Assembly: GCF_003340345.1 (NCBI RefSeq)
Contig: NZ_PPTQ01000010.1
Span: 62,001-126,000 of the forward strand
Length of the DNA stretch: 64,000 nt
Source: Paraeggerthella hongkongensis
Lineage (GTDB): Bacteria > Actinomycetota > Coriobacteriia > Coriobacteriales > Eggerthellaceae
Direction: 5' to 3'
Shown here in pieces: positions 42,513 through 52,101 of the stretch (the stretch's first letter is position 1; each line of letters opens with the position of its first letter). The notes under the pieces were generated by a model, which worked only from the letters and a program-made list of their open reading frames with translations, did not search any database and was not told the DNA's origin. A program made the translations under genes and the position numbers.

Positions 42513-43631
42513 ATGCTTATCGTTTTATCCGGCGGCGGAACGGCCGGCCACATCAACCCCGCGCTTGCGCTGGCCGAAGAGCTGGAGAAGCGCGGATGCA
42601 CCGTGCGCTTCGCCGGTACTCCGACAGGCGTCGAGTCGCGCCTGGTGCCCGCTGCGGGCATCGAGTTCAAAGCGTTCGAAGCGCAGGGTTTCGATCGAAG
42701 CCATCCGCTGACGCTGCCGAAAGCCGTCATGAAGATACAGAAGAGCACCGGTGAGGCCAAACGGTGGTTCGACGAGATCCAGCCTGACGCCGTGGTGGGC
42801 TTCGGCGGGTACGTGTGCATTCCGGTGGCGCGCGCCGCCGAGCAGCGCGACATCCCCGTGGTGGTGCACGAGCAGAATTCGGTTATGGGCATGGCGAACA
42901 AGTACCTTGCGAAGCGCGCTGCCGCCGTGTGCCTGACCTACGAGCGCGCGGCCGAGGCGCTTTCGGACAAGAGCCGGGTCAAGGTGACGGGCAACCCTGT
43001 GCGCTCAAGCGTGTTCGGGGCGACCCGCGCCGAGGGGCGCGCTGCCTTCGGCGTGCCCGACGATGCGCGCATGCTGCTGGTTACCGGCGGCAGCCTGGGC
43101 GCGCGCCATCTGAACCAAGCGGTGACGGCGCTCAAAGACGCGCTGCTTTCCTACGAGGATCTGCACGTGGTGCACGTCACCGGCCCGAAGGAGCTTGACG
43201 CGGTGACGGACGCGCTTTCCCTCAGCGAAGTCGAGGCTCGCCGCTGGCACCTGTACGGCTACACTGACCAGATGGGCTTGGCCATGGCGGCGGCCGACGC
43301 CATCGTCTCGCGTGCGGGCGCCACGTCGCTCGCCGAGATATCGGCGCGCGCCCTGCCTGCTTTGCTGGTTCCGTTCCCGTACGCCACCGAAGACCACCAG
43401 ACCATGAACGCGCGCGCGTGCGTTGACGCCGGCGCTGCGTTCATGGTGGCCGACGCCGACGTGGAAGGCCCCGAATTCGAGCGCTTGCTGCGCACGCTCG
43501 TCGAAGATGCCGACGTGCGCGAGCGCATGGCCTGCGCGGCGCGGGCGCAGAAGACGAAAGACGCCGCCGCCCTTTTGGCGGACGCGGTCATGCAGGCTGC
43601 GTCGAGTCGAGGCTCAAAAGACGCTCGGTAG
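42513..43631 (+). CDS. murG: Undecaprenyl-diphospho-MurNAc-pentapeptide GlcNAc transferase MurG
   Basis: A 372-residue peripheral-membrane glycosyltransferase making lipid II. It shows SGGGTAGHINPALALAEEL, GFGGYVCIPVARAA, HEQNSVMGMANK, VTGGSLGARHLNQAV, SRAGATSLAEI and PFPYATEDHQTMNA. ATG 42513 with GGAGG upstream is clearly the start; an in-frame start at 42411 would lie inside ftsW. Confidence 0.95.
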   Translation: MLIVLSGGGTAGHINPALALAEELEKRGCTVRFAGTPTGVESRLVPAAGIEFKAFEAQGFDRSHPLTLPKAVMKIQKSTGEAKRWFDEIQPDAVVGFGGYVCIPVARAAEQRDIPVVVHEQNSVMGMANKYLAKRAAAVCLTYERAAEALSDKSRVKVTGNPVRSSVFGATRAEGRAAFGVPDDARMLLVTGGSLGARHLNQAVTALKDALLSYEDLHVVHVTGPKELDAVTDALSLSEVEARRWHLYGYTDQMGLAMAAADAIVSRAGATSLAEISARALPALLVPFPYATEDHQTMNARACVDAGAAFMVADADVEGPEFERLLRTLVEDADVRERMACAARAQKTKDAAALLADAVMQAASSRGSKDAR

Positions 43632-43679
43632 GGTACAATGGCGGTTCGCGAAAGACGAGAGGCAATCGAAGGACGAAAG

Positions 43680-45122
43680 ATGGAAACAACGCGCATCGAA
43701 CAGGTTCACTTCATCGGCGTGGGCGGGGTCGGCATGAGCGGCATCGCGCGCGTCGCGTTTGACCAGGGGATGCAGGTGAGCGGCTCGGACATCAAGGAAA
43801 GCCGCTACACCAAGCAGCTCAAAGACGCCGGCATCACGGTGCACGTCGGCCATGATGCGTCCAATATTCCCGCGGGGGATCCCGTGGTCGTCGTATCGAC
43901 CGCCATCTTGGACAACAACCCCGAGCTGATCGCCGCCAAAGAGCGCGGACTGACCATCTGGCATCGTGCCCAGATGCTCGCCCACCTGGGCGTGGGCCTG
44001 GAGACGCTTGCCGTGGCCGGCACGCACGGCAAGACCACGACCTCGTCCATGCTCGCCAGCGTGCTGGACGGAATGGGCGAGGACCCCACGTTCCTCATCG
44101 GCGGCATCGTGCGCGCGTACGGCACCAACGCCCATTCGGGTGCGGGTCGTCATTACGTGGTCGAGGCCGACGAGTCCGACAAGTCCTTCAGGCACCTGTC
44201 CCCGAAGGCCGTCCTCGTGACCAACATCGAGGCCGATCACCTGGACCACTATCGCGATCTTGACGAGATCTACGAGAAGTTCGCCGCCTTCATCGCATCG
44301 GTGCCCGCCGACGAAGGCGTGGTCGTCGCATGCGGCGAAGACGAGGCTTTGGTGCAGCTGGCGCAGCAAGCCGACCGCAAGCTGGTCGTGTACGGCTTCG
44401 CCGAGGGGTGCGACGCGCGCATCACGTCCTACGAGCCTCATGGCGTGGGCAGCGACTTCGTGCTTTCCCTGCCCGACGGCCAGCAGGTTCGCGCGCATGT
44501 CAAGCAGAATCCCGGTCGGCACAACGTGCTGAACGCCGCCGGCGTGGTGGCGCTTTTGTGGGCGCTCGGCTACGATGCGCAGGCTGCGGCCGACGCGCTG
44601 AGCGGGTTTGCGGGCGTCAAGCGACGCTTCGACCTGATAGGGGAGGTGGCCGGCGTGACCGTCGTGGACGACTACGCGCACCATCCCACCGAGATCGCTG
44701 CCACGATCGAAGCTGCCTCGCGCTTGGGATTCTCGCACGTGCACGTGCTGTTCCAGCCGCATCGCTACTCGCGTGCGCCGCTGTTCACCGAGGTGCTTAA
44801 AGACGAGTTCGCGGCCGCGTTCGACGCTGCCGACGCCGTGACGTTCATGGACGTGTATCCGGCGGGCGAGGCTCCCGTCCCCGGCGTGTCCGGCAAGACG
44901 TTCTTGAACGTCGTGCTCGACCACGTCGGTCATCCGGAGGCGGCGTACGTTCCCCGCCGCATCGAGGTGGTTCCCTACCTGCTGTCCAAGCTGGGCGCGG
45001 GCGACCTGCTCATCACCATGGGCGCGGGCGACGTGACGGCTATCGGGCCGCAGCTGGTCGATGCGCTTGAGCGGGGCGTTGATCCGTCTGCAGCGGCTTC
45101 CGGCCAGGCCTCGCGGGCGTGA
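43680..45122 (+). CDS. murC: UDP-MurNAc:L-alanine ligase MurC
   Basis: A 480-residue cytoplasmic ligase, the first amino-acid addition to UDP-MurNAc. It begins VHFIGVGGVGMSGIARV, with the ATP loop AVAGTHGKTTTSSMLASVL, EADESDKSFRHL, NIEADHLDHY and DDYAHHPTEIAATI. ATG 43680 follows AAGGA; the upstream in-frame ATG at 43638 lacks one. TACAAT at 43634-43639 may be part of an internal promoter. Confidence 0.95.
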   Translation: METTRIEQVHFIGVGGVGMSGIARVAFDQGMQVSGSDIKESRYTKQLKDAGITVHVGHDASNIPAGDPVVVVSTAILDNNPELIAAKERGLTIWHRAQMLAHLGVGLETLAVAGTHGKTTTSSMLASVLDGMGEDPTFLIGGIVRAYGTNAHSGAGRHYVVEADESDKSFRHLSPKAVLVTNIEADHLDHYRDLDEIYEKFAAFIASVPADEGVVVACGEDEALVQLAQQADRKLVVYGFAEGCDARITSYEPHGVGSDFVLSLPDGQQVRAHVKQNPGRHNVLNAAGVVALLWALGYDAQAAADALSGFAGVKRRFDLIGEVAGVTVVDDYAHHPTEIAATIEAASRLGFSHVHVLFQPHRYSRAPLFTEVLKDEFAAAFDAADAVTFMDVYPAGEAPVPGVSGKTFLNVVLDHVGHPEAAYVPRRIEVVPYLLSKLGAGDLLITMGAGDVTAIGPQLVDALERGVDPSAAASGQASRA

Positions 45123-45129
45123 TGCCTCG

Positions 45130-46056
45130 ATGACCGCTCGCCATACCTCTCCGCTCGAGGCGCTGCTCGTCGACGACGCGTTCGACGGCGACGTGTACCC
45201 GGCAGAGCCTATGGCTCGCCATACCATGTACCGCATCGGAGGGCCGGCTCGCTTTTACGTGCAGGTGGCGTCCGTAGGCGCGCTCAAGCATCTTGTCGAG
45301 GTGTGCGAGGCGTCCGGCGTCCCCTGGGTTGCCGTCGGGCGCGGAAGCAACCTGCTGGTTTCCGACGAGGGCTATCCGGGCGTGGTGGTGACGCTGGGCC
45401 GCGATTTCCGCACGTGTCGCTTCGACGAGGACGCGAAGCGTTTCTGCGTAGGGGCCGGGGTGCCGCTGTCGTCGGTGGTGCAGGAGGCGTTTCGCCGTTC
45501 GCTCGCCGGGTTGGAGTTCGCGGTGGGCACGCCGGGAACCGTGGGCGGCGCGTTGCGCATGAACGCGGGATCCCGCGACGAGTGGATTGGATCGCGCGTG
45601 GTTTCGGTGACCACGCTCGATGCTCGAAAAGGCCTGATGCGGCGCGCAGGGGACGAGATTTCCTGGGGGTATCGCTCCAGCTCGTTCGCTCCCGACGAGG
45701 TGATCGTGGAATGCGAACTTTCCGTAGAACCGGCCGACCCGTTCTACTTACGAGGTAAGATGGAGGCGTCGCATACGCGGCGCAAGAAGACGCAGCCTCT
45801 GTCGCTTCCTTCATGCGGCAGCGTGTTTCGCAACCCCGAAGGGGATTCCGCTGGCCGCCTTATCGAGGCGGTCGGTTTGAAGGGCTGCACGATCGGCGGA
45901 GCCCAGGTGTCCGAAGTTCATGCGAATTTCATCGTGAACAAGGGCACCGCGACTGCGCGCGACGTGATGGATCTGATCGAGCTGGCTAGATATAAGGTGT
46001 ACGAAACGTATGGCATCGAATTACAACCGGAAGTCCGCTTCCTCGGGTTCTCGTAA
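45130..46056 (+). CDS. murB: UDP-N-acetylenolpyruvoylglucosamine reductase MurB
   Basis: A 308-residue FAD enzyme that reduces UDP-GlcNAc-enolpyruvate to UDP-MurNAc. It shows HTMYRIGGPARFYVQVAS, VGRGSNLLVSDEGYPGVVV, GTPGTVGGALRMNAG, WGYRSSSF, SCGSVFRNPEG with the proton-donor Ser, and GAQVSEVHANFIVN. It begins 8 nt after the murC stop. Its last 47 nt overlap ftsQ in another frame. Confidence 0.94.
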   Translation: MTARHTSPLEALLVDDAFDGDVYPAEPMARHTMYRIGGPARFYVQVASVGALKHLVEVCEASGVPWVAVGRGSNLLVSDEGYPGVVVTLGRDFRTCRFDEDAKRFCVGAGVPLSSVVQEAFRRSLAGLEFAVGTPGTVGGALRMNAGSRDEWIGSRVVSVTTLDARKGLMRRAGDEISWGYRSSSFAPDEVIVECELSVEPADPFYLRGKMEASHTRRKKTQPLSLPSCGSVFRNPEGDSAGRLIEAVGLKGCTIGGAQVSEVHANFIVNKGTATARDVMDLIELARYKVYETYGIELQPEVRFLGFS

Positions 46057-47059
46057 GGCGTCTTCGCGCCCGCGGCGCTCGGCGGGCGCAAGCGCGCGGC
46101 CCGCTGCGCCTTCCCGCGGCGCGGCGAACCGTCCGGGCGGTCGTTCCTCGTCGTACGGCGGGGCTTATCGCGCTATGCCCGGCGGCCAGATGCCCAATCG
46201 CCGATCCGGTCAGAACCAGCCGCCGCTCACGTCCGTGCGCGTGGGCGACTTGGATCGTGCGCAGCGCTCTGCGCGCACGCAGCGCACGTATCGCCGCCAT
46301 CTGGTTCGCATCGGCATTGCGGCCGCGTTCGTGGGCGCGCTCGTCATAGGTGGAGTAGGCGTCTACTATTCCAGCCTGTTCACCATCGAAAGCGTATCGG
46401 TGAAGGGCGTCGAGCACCTGACCGCCGAGGACATGCAGAACATGGCTGGAGTTCCGGCGGGCACCACGCTTTTGCGCGTGGACGCCTCCAAGATCAGGGA
46501 CAACCTGCTGAAGAACTCCTGGGTGCAGGACGTGTCGGTGAATCGCATTTTCCCCGACACCTTGGAGCTGGCGGTGACCGAGCGCACCATCGAAGCCGTG
46601 GTGGAGGTGCCTACGCAAAACGCCGAGAAGACGCAGCCGTGGGCCATCGCGTCGGACGGCATGTGGCTCATGCCCATTCCCGACAGGGATTCGGAAGCCG
46701 GCAAGAAGACCAGCTCGAAGGTGTACGAGGACGCCGATTCCGTGCTGCGCATCACCGACGTGCCGTACGGAACCAAGCCGGAGGTGGGGGCGTACTGCAC
46801 CGATGCCAACGTGAACAACGCGCTCGACATCGTTTCGGGAATGACAACCGAGCTTGCCGGTCGCGTGACCGCCGTCAAGGCTACGGAACGGGAGTCGACC
46901 ACGCTCACCATCAAAGACGGTCCGGACATCGTCTTTGGAACCGCGGACAACATCCGTGAAAAGGAGAGAGTCTGTCTGGAAATCATGAAGCAGCATCCGG
47001 ACGGCGTTGCCTACATCAACGTGCGCACCGTTGATCGCCCAACCTGGCGCGCTTCGTAA
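46010..47059 (+). CDS. ftsQ: Cell division protein FtsQ
   Basis: A 349-residue bitopic protein: a long basic, Ser/Arg-rich cytoplasmic tail (residues 1-100), one membrane segment (IGIAAAFVGALVIGGVGVYY), a POTRA domain (FTIESVSVKGVEHLTAEDMQNMAGVPAGTTLLRVDAS) and an FtsQ beta domain (NSWVQDVSVNRIFPDTLELAVTERT). It overlaps murB by 47 nt, consistent with translational coupling. ftsA, often next, is absent. Confidence 0.9.
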   Translation: MASNYNRKSASSGSRKASSRPRRSAGASARPAAPSRGAANRPGGRSSSYGGAYRAMPGGQMPNRRSGQNQPPLTSVRVGDLDRAQRSARTQRTYRRHLVRIGIAAAFVGALVIGGVGVYYSSLFTIESVSVKGVEHLTAEDMQNMAGVPAGTTLLRVDASKIRDNLLKNSWVQDVSVNRIFPDTLELAVTERTIEAVVEVPTQNAEKTQPWAIASDGMWLMPIPDRDSEAGKKTSSKVYEDADSVLRITDVPYGTKPEVGAYCTDANVNNALDIVSGMTTELAGRVTAVKATERESTTLTIKDGPDIVFGTADNIREKERVCLEIMKQHPDGVAYINVRTVDRPTWRAS

Positions 47060-47104
47060 GTACGACGGGACGGCGAGACGTTACGCTCGCCGAACTATAT
47101 GTGG

Positions 47105-47171
47105 ACGTGCGGTTATCATTACCGCAGCGTAATTTGCAAATGGTTGATCATCGTGTACAATAACCGCACGT
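47105..47171 (+). promoter_or_regulatory. ftsZ promoter bracketed by a 12-bp inverted repeat
   Basis: -35 TTGCAA (47134-47139) and -10 TACAAT (47156-47161) are 16 bp apart. ACGTGCGGTTAT (47105-47116) and its exact complement ATAACCGCACGT (47160-47171) flank it, the right arm overlapping the -10. This looks like a paired operator. Confidence 0.6.
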
Positions 47172-47231
47172 GAACGGTTCCCACGGAACAGAATCGCAGC
47201 ATTTGAAAACGCAGCAGGTGTGGAGGAAACA

Positions 47232-48356
47232 ATGCCAAACAATTTGGGTGATCATTTGGCGGTCATCAAGGTCGTCGGCGTCGGCGGCGGCGGCACGAAT
47301 GCCGTGAACCGCATGGTCGAAGCGGGCGTGCGCGGCGTCGAATTCATCGCCGTCAACACCGATCGCCAGGCGCTGCTCATGTCGGATGCCGACAAGACGA
47401 TCCACATCGGCGAAGAGCTGACGCGCGGTTTGGGCGCCGGTGCGAACCCCGAGGTGGGGTGCCAGGCGGCCGAGGAAAGCCGTGCGGAGATCCGCGAAGC
47501 GCTCGCCGAGGCGGACATGGTGTTCGTTACGGCTGGCGAAGGCGGCGGCACGGGTACGGGCGCTGCGCCTATCATCGCTGAAATCGCACGCGAGGAAATC
47601 GGCGCGCTGACGGTAGGTATCGTCACCAAGCCGTTCTCGTTCGAGGGACGCACGCGTCGCAACCAGGCTGAGCAGGGCATCGACCTGCTGTCCCAGAAGG
47701 TCGACACCCTCATCGTGATCCCGAACGATCGCCTTCTCGAGATCGTCGACAAGAAGACCAGCATGCTCGATGCGTTCCGCATCGCTGACGATACGTTGCG
47801 CCAGGGCATCCAGGGCGTAACCGACCTGATCACCATTCCGGGCCTTATCAACCTGGACTTCGCGGACATCCGCACCGTCATGAAGGACGCGGGCACGGCC
47901 ATGATGGGCATCGGCCTGTCTTCGGGCGAGAACCGCGCTCTCGACGCCGCTCAGCAGGCTACGAACTCGAATCTGCTCGAGGCATCCATCGCCGGCGCGT
48001 CGCGCGTTTTGTTCTCTATCGCGGGTGGTCCCGACCTTACGCTGACCGAGGTTGACGAGGCTGCTCGTACGGTCGAGGCGTGCGCGGACGAGAACGCCAA
48101 CATCATCTACGGCCAGATCATCGACGAGACCATGCAGGACCAGGTGCGCATCACCGTTATCGCTACGGGTTTCAAGATGGGCTCTGCGCAGCAGTCCGCC
48201 ATGGACTTCTCGCGTAAGGACCTGTTCGCATCGACGTCCGCTCCGGAGCCTGCTCCCCAGTCGGTCCCGATGTCGTCGTACTCCTCGCGCACGAACGCAT
48301 CCGGTCGTTTCGCCGACGAGGACTACATTCCCGACTTCCTGAAGCGCCAGCATTAA
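47232..48356 (+). CDS. ftsZ: Cell division GTPase FtsZ
   Basis: A 374-residue tubulin homologue that forms the Z ring. It shows [39 protein letters not shown], the tubulin signature [15 protein letters not shown] and NVDFADI-like [11 protein letters not shown] variable linker leads to the conserved C-terminal peptide [13 protein letters not shown], the docking site for SepF and other partners. ATG 47232 is preceded by TGGAGGAA. It has its own promoter after ftsQ. Confidence 0.97.
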   Translation: MPNNLGDHLAVIKVVGVGGGGTNAVNRMVEAGVRGVEFIAVNTDRQALLMSDADKTIHIGEELTRGLGAGANPEVGCQAAEESRAEIREALAEADMVFVTAGEGGGTGTGAAPIIAEIAREEIGALTVGIVTKPFSFEGRTRRNQAEQGIDLLSQKVDTLIVIPNDRLLEIVDKKTSMLDAFRIADDTLRQGIQGVTDLITIPGLINLDFADIRTVMKDAGTAMMGIGLSSGENRALDAAQQATNSNLLEASIAGASRVLFSIAGGPDLTLTEVDEAARTVEACADENANIIYGQIIDETMQDQVRITVIATGFKMGSAQQSAMDFSRKDLFASTSAPEPAPQSVPMSSYSSRTNASGRFADEDYIPDFLKRQH

Positions 48357-48369
48357 GAGCGGCCGCCGA

Positions 48370-49218
48370 ATGGTTGCGACCGAGCAGCTGCCCAGTCCGC
48401 TTTTGAACGCGCGCCGTTTCGGCGCGCGTTGTCTTCCTGCGCTTACCGACGACAGGCTGTATGAGAACATCGGCGTGCGCGTTGCTTTCACGGGCCGCGA
48501 GGGCGGCGTGAGCAAGGGCCCGTACGCATCGCTGAATCTAGGTTCCCACGTGGAGGACGATCTTTCTTCCGTGCAGGAGAACCGCAGCATCCTGCTTGAA
48601 GCCCTTGGCGCTTCGGATGCCCGGCTCGTCATGGCGAACCAGGTGCACGGCGATACGCTGGTATGCATCGAGGATGCATCCGCACCGCTTGTCGACGAGG
48701 CTTGCACGCAGGCCCAAAAGGGAGCCGATGCGCTGGTAGTCGGGGCTCGCGGCGTTGCGGCGCTGCTGTGCTTCGCCGATTGCGTGCCCGTCGTGATCGT
48801 GTCTCCTACGGGGCGTTTCGCCGTGGTGCATGCGGGGTGGCGCGGCGTGATGAACGGCGTGGCTGCGAAAGCTGCGGAAACGCTGGCGCAGCTTGATCGC
48901 CCTCGTTTGGGAGCAGGCGCTTCGAGCGAGTACAACGTGTACGTAGGCCCTCATATTCGCACATGCTGCTTTGAAACCGGCACGGACGTGCGCGATCGGT
49001 TCGCTGCTCGATTCGGAAGCGGCTGCATCGCGGACAACGGTCATGTCAGCCTGGTGAAGGCCCTTTCCGTCGGCTTGGAAGAGGTGGGCGTTTCCCCGCA
49101 TCGCATCGTGGATGCGGGCGTATGCACCCAGTGCTCGCATGAGGAGTATTTCTCGTATCGCGCGTCAGGCGGCGTGTGCGGCCGGCACGGTGCGATCGCG
49201 TATAGGAAGGCAAGGTAG
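48370..49218 (+). CDS. pgeF: Laccase-domain purine nucleoside phosphorylase (YfiH/PgeF family)
   Basis: A 282-residue protein with the metal-binding signature of the Cu-oxidase_4 / LACC1 family: MANQVHGDTL, LCFADCVPVVI and VVHAGWRGVMNGV, plus SRxGGVS-like FTGREGGVSKGPYASLNLG. Members have purine nucleoside phosphorylase/deaminase activity or edit peptidoglycan precursors. It lies 13 nt after ftsZ in the usual Gram-positive order before yggS and sepF. Confidence 0.88.
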   Translation: MVATEQLPSPLLNARRFGARCLPALTDDRLYENIGVRVAFTGREGGVSKGPYASLNLGSHVEDDLSSVQENRSILLEALGASDARLVMANQVHGDTLVCIEDASAPLVDEACTQAQKGADALVVGARGVAALLCFADCVPVVIVSPTGRFAVVHAGWRGVMNGVAAKAAETLAQLDRPRLGAGASSEYNVYVGPHIRTCCFETGTDVRDRFAARFGSGCIADNGHVSLVKALSVGLEEVGVSPHRIVDAGVCTQCSHEEYFSYRASGGVCGRHGAIAYRKAR

Positions 49219-49220
49219 GC

Positions 49221-49922
49221 ATGGGCTTCAAAGAACGCTACGAACGTACGCTGGCCGATCTTGCGGCAAGCTGCCGGGACGCCGGGCGCGACCCTCGCGA
49301 GGTTCGCTTGGTGGCTGTCTCCAAAACGGTGGGCGTGGCCGAAGTGGCTGCCGCGCTCAAGGCCGGGGCCTGCGATTTCGGCGAGAATCGGCCGGACATG
49401 CTTATGGAGAAGGCCGAAGCTTTCCCGAACGCTACCTGGCATTTCATAGGGAACATCCAGTCGCGCAGGATCGGCGACATCGTGGCGCATGCATCGCTTG
49501 TCCATTCGCTGCATCAAGAGCGGCATCTGGCTAAGTTCGACGCTGCCGCAGCCGAGGCGGGGAAGGTGCAGGACGTGCTCTTGGAGGTCAACGTGTCGGG
49601 CGAGGCCAGCAAAAGCGGCCTTGCGCCCAACGAGGTTGTCCCCATGCTCGCGCGGTGCGCGGATTTCCCGCATGTGCGCGTGCGGGGGCTCATGACGATG
49701 GCTCCGCAGGGAGATCTTGACGCGGCGCGCGCGTGCTTCGAGGATCTTGCGCGTTTGCGCGACGAGGTGCGCGGTACTCTCGATGCGCAGCGAGCAGCGG
49801 TTTTCGATGAACTTTCTATGGGTATGAGCGAGGATTGGCACGAGGCCGTTCTTGCAGGCGCTACCATAGTGCGCATCGGTCGAGCCCTGTTCGACGAGGA
49901 ATTCGAAGCAACGCACGCGTGA
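49221..49922 (+). CDS. YggS-family pyridoxal phosphate homeostasis protein
   Basis: A 233-residue single-domain PLP-binding protein. The PLP lysine is in VRLVAVSKTVG, with FGENRPDML, WHFIGNIQSRRI, VNVSGEASKSGL, VRGLMTMAP and LSMGMSEDWHEAVLAGATIVRIGRALF. It controls PLP supply and amino-acid balance rather than catalysis. Start 49221 lies 2 nt after pgeF. Confidence 0.93.
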   Translation: MGFKERYERTLADLAASCRDAGRDPREVRLVAVSKTVGVAEVAAALKAGACDFGENRPDMLMEKAEAFPNATWHFIGNIQSRRIGDIVAHASLVHSLHQERHLAKFDAAAAEAGKVQDVLLEVNVSGEASKSGLAPNEVVPMLARCADFPHVRVRGLMTMAPQGDLDAARACFEDLARLRDEVRGTLDAQRAAVFDELSMGMSEDWHEAVLAGATIVRIGRALFDEEFEATHA

Positions 49923-49995
49923 GAGCGCGACGCGAACCGAAACAGTTTGCAGCGGCGGCGCGACCGTCGGAAATGAAACGAAGCAGGTGAACGGT

Positions 49996-50943
49996 ATGGA
50001 GTTGCCAAAGATGAAGAAGTCCGGGGGCGGCGGGATGCTCGACGGGATCAAATCGAAGCTCGGCTTTGCCGATGCGAACCAAGAGTACGACGACGGTTAT
50101 TACGACCGCGGCTACGATGATCGGAGCTTCCAAGACGACTTCGACGGCGATTACGCCGGGGACTACGGCGAGTACGGCCCCGATTATCGCGAGGATGCAA
50201 GCCTGGGCGGTGACGCGCCGGCATCCAAGTACGATCCGTACGCGCCGGTTACCACGCGTCCGGCGCGCTCGTCGAGTCGCGCGTCGGCGCGCAGCGCAGG
50301 GTTCACCCCGCCGAAGCTCGTCTCCATCGACGACGTGCGTGCGCACACCCAGGTTCCCGAAAGTCTCAACCGGGATCCGCTGCCGCAGCGCCGCGTGAGC
50401 TCGATTTCGTCGGCGGCTTCGTACCGCAGCGATCGCACGATGGTCGACGCGGCAACTTCCGCTCCGGCCAACACGCCGAACGCGCGCGCCGCAGCCGCTC
50501 AGAACCGCGAGCGCTCCGAAAGCTTGAACTCGCTGTTCACGTCTACGGCTCCCGATCCGGTCTTGGACGCCGCGCCCGCAGCCGCGGGCGCAAGGTCGAA
50601 CGCCACCGTGGCGACGGCTGTCGCCAATCCCGGCGCTGGCGTAACCGCTCCCGCGCCTGTTGTCGCGGCTGCTCCTGCGCGCGCCATCACGTTGCTCAAG
50701 CCTGCCAGCTACGGTGAGGCGGAGCGCGTCGCGAAGGCCCTCAAGGAAGGCGACGCGGTGGTCATCGCTTTGCGTAACACGCCCGATCATCTGTCGAAGC
50801 GCATTCTCGATTTCGCGTTCGGCGTGTCGTGCGCGCTTGACGCAAGCGTCGACTGCATTGCCGACAAGGTGTTCGTCATCACGCGCGGTGCCGCTCTCAG
50901 CGAAGCCGAGAAGGCCGCGTTGCGCAATCAGGGCGTGCTGTAA
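49996..50943 (+). CDS. sepF: Cell division protein SepF
   Basis: A 315-residue membrane-binding FtsZ anchor. The N-terminus (MELPKMKKSGGGGMLDGIKSKLGF) could act as a membrane-binding helix. A long acidic, then Ala/Ser-rich, disordered linker follows. The conserved SepF domain is at the end: ITLLKPASYGEAERVAKALKEGDAVVIALRNTP and RILDFAFGVSCALDASVDCIADKVFVIT. The protein is much longer than the ~150-residue Bacillus SepF because of the linker. In the absence of ftsA nearby it is the likely Z-ring tether. Confidence 0.92.
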   Translation: MELPKMKKSGGGGMLDGIKSKLGFADANQEYDDGYYDRGYDDRSFQDDFDGDYAGDYGEYGPDYREDASLGGDAPASKYDPYAPVTTRPARSSSRASARSAGFTPPKLVSIDDVRAHTQVPESLNRDPLPQRRVSSISSAASYRSDRTMVDAATSAPANTPNARAAAAQNRERSESLNSLFTSTAPDPVLDAAPAAAGARSNATVATAVANPGAGVTAPAPVVAAAPARAITLLKPASYGEAERVAKALKEGDAVVIALRNTPDHLSKRILDFAFGVSCALDASVDCIADKVFVITRGAALSEAEKAALRNQGVL

Positions 50944-51794
50944 TGGCGCGCGCGAGCGTTTCCCGCATCGCCGTCATCGGCGGCGGAAAGATGGGCGAGG
51001 CCATCATGGGCGGCTGGATAGCCGGTTCCTCTGCGCCCGCCGATGCGTTCGACGCATCCGTTTTCGTGGTTGCCGATCCCGGCCAAGAGCGCCGCGACTA
51101 TTTGTCCGAGCGCTATCGCGTTGCCTGCGTGGCGGATGCGAGCGCGGTGGAGGGTGACGTCGATCTTGTGCTTTTAGCCGTTAAGCCGCAGGTTATGATG
51201 GATGTGCTGGAGGGAATTGCCAGCCAGCCTTCGTTTGCGGGCGGGGTCGAGGGCCCTTTGTTCGTGTCCATTGCCGCAGGGCTTTCGACCGAGCGCTTGG
51301 AAGCCGCCCTGCCGGCGGGCGCGCGACTGGTGCGCGTCATGCCGAACACGCCGCTTTTGGTGGGTGCCGGCGCGACCACGGTTGCCGCGGGCTCGCAGGC
51401 GTCTTCGGCCGATGTGGAGCTGGTGCACGGTCTGTTCGCCTGCTTGGGCGAAGCGTACGTCGTCGACGAGGAAGCCATGGACGCCGCAGGTGCCGTGAGC
51501 GGCTCCGGTCCGGCGTACGTGGCCGCTATGATAGAAGCGCTGCGCGACGCTGGCGCGAGGCAGGGGCTCGATCCTCAGCTTGCCGAAGCGCTTGCGCTGC
51601 AAACCGTGTACGGAACGGCTTCGCTCATGAAGGAGACGGGGCAGGACCCCGCCACCACGCGCGTTGCCGTGTGCAGTCCCGGAGGCACCACGTTGGCGGC
51701 GCTCGCCGCTATGGACGAGGCCGGGTTCTCGCACGTGTTCGATGCCGGCGTTGACGCCGCCGTCCGCCGATCGAAGGAGCTTTCTGCATGTTGA
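50943..51794 (+). CDS. proC: Pyrroline-5-carboxylate reductase
   Basis: A 283-residue NAD(P)H enzyme for the last step of proline synthesis. It has an N-terminal Rossmann motif (IAVIGGGKMGEAIMGG), VLLAVKPQVM, VRVMPNTPLLVGAGATTVAAG, and the C-terminal signature AVSGSGPAYVAAMIEALRDAG with VCSPGGTTLAAL. Its ATG overlaps the last base of the sepF stop codon, and its end overlaps yggT by 7 nt. Confidence 0.95.
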   Translation: MARASVSRIAVIGGGKMGEAIMGGWIAGSSAPADAFDASVFVVADPGQERRDYLSERYRVACVADASAVEGDVDLVLLAVKPQVMMDVLEGIASQPSFAGGVEGPLFVSIAAGLSTERLEAALPAGARLVRVMPNTPLLVGAGATTVAAGSQASSADVELVHGLFACLGEAYVVDEEAMDAAGAVSGSGPAYVAAMIEALRDAGARQGLDPQLAEALALQTVYGTASLMKETGQDPATTRVAVCSPGGTTLAALAAMDEAGFSHVFDAGVDAAVRRSKELSAC

Positions 51795-52048
51795 GTTTGA
51801 AGTACCTGATCATTTCCATCGCCGACGTTTACAGCATGGTGTTGTTCGTGTACGTGATGATGTCCTGGCTTCCTACCGATCGCGGTATCCTGGCCGACAT
51901 CAACAACGTGCTCGCAAAGCTGTGCGATCCGTACCTCAACCTGTTCAGGAAGCTGATTCCCCCGCTTGGAGGTATAGTGGACGTTACTCCCATCATTGCC
52001 CTGCTTGTATTACAATTAGGAGTACGTTTACTGATTGGCTTGTTCTAA
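51788..52048 (+). CDS. YggT-family membrane protein
   Basis: An 86-residue protein with two membrane segments (LIISIADVYSMVLFVYVMMSWL and VDVTPIIALLVLQLGVRLLIGLF) around NNVLAKLCDPYLNLFRKLIPPLGG, the YggT pattern. Its role is unclear, but it is regularly found between sepF and divIVA in Gram-positive division clusters. It overlaps the end of proC. Confidence 0.9.
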   Translation: MLSLKYLIISIADVYSMVLFVYVMMSWLPTDRGILADINNVLAKLCDPYLNLFRKLIPPLGGIVDVTPIIALLVLQLGVRLLIGLF

Positions 52049-52101
52049 CGCGTACAATCGTGCCTGCTTGCAGTGTGCGTACTGGATGAAGGGAATAACA
52101 G

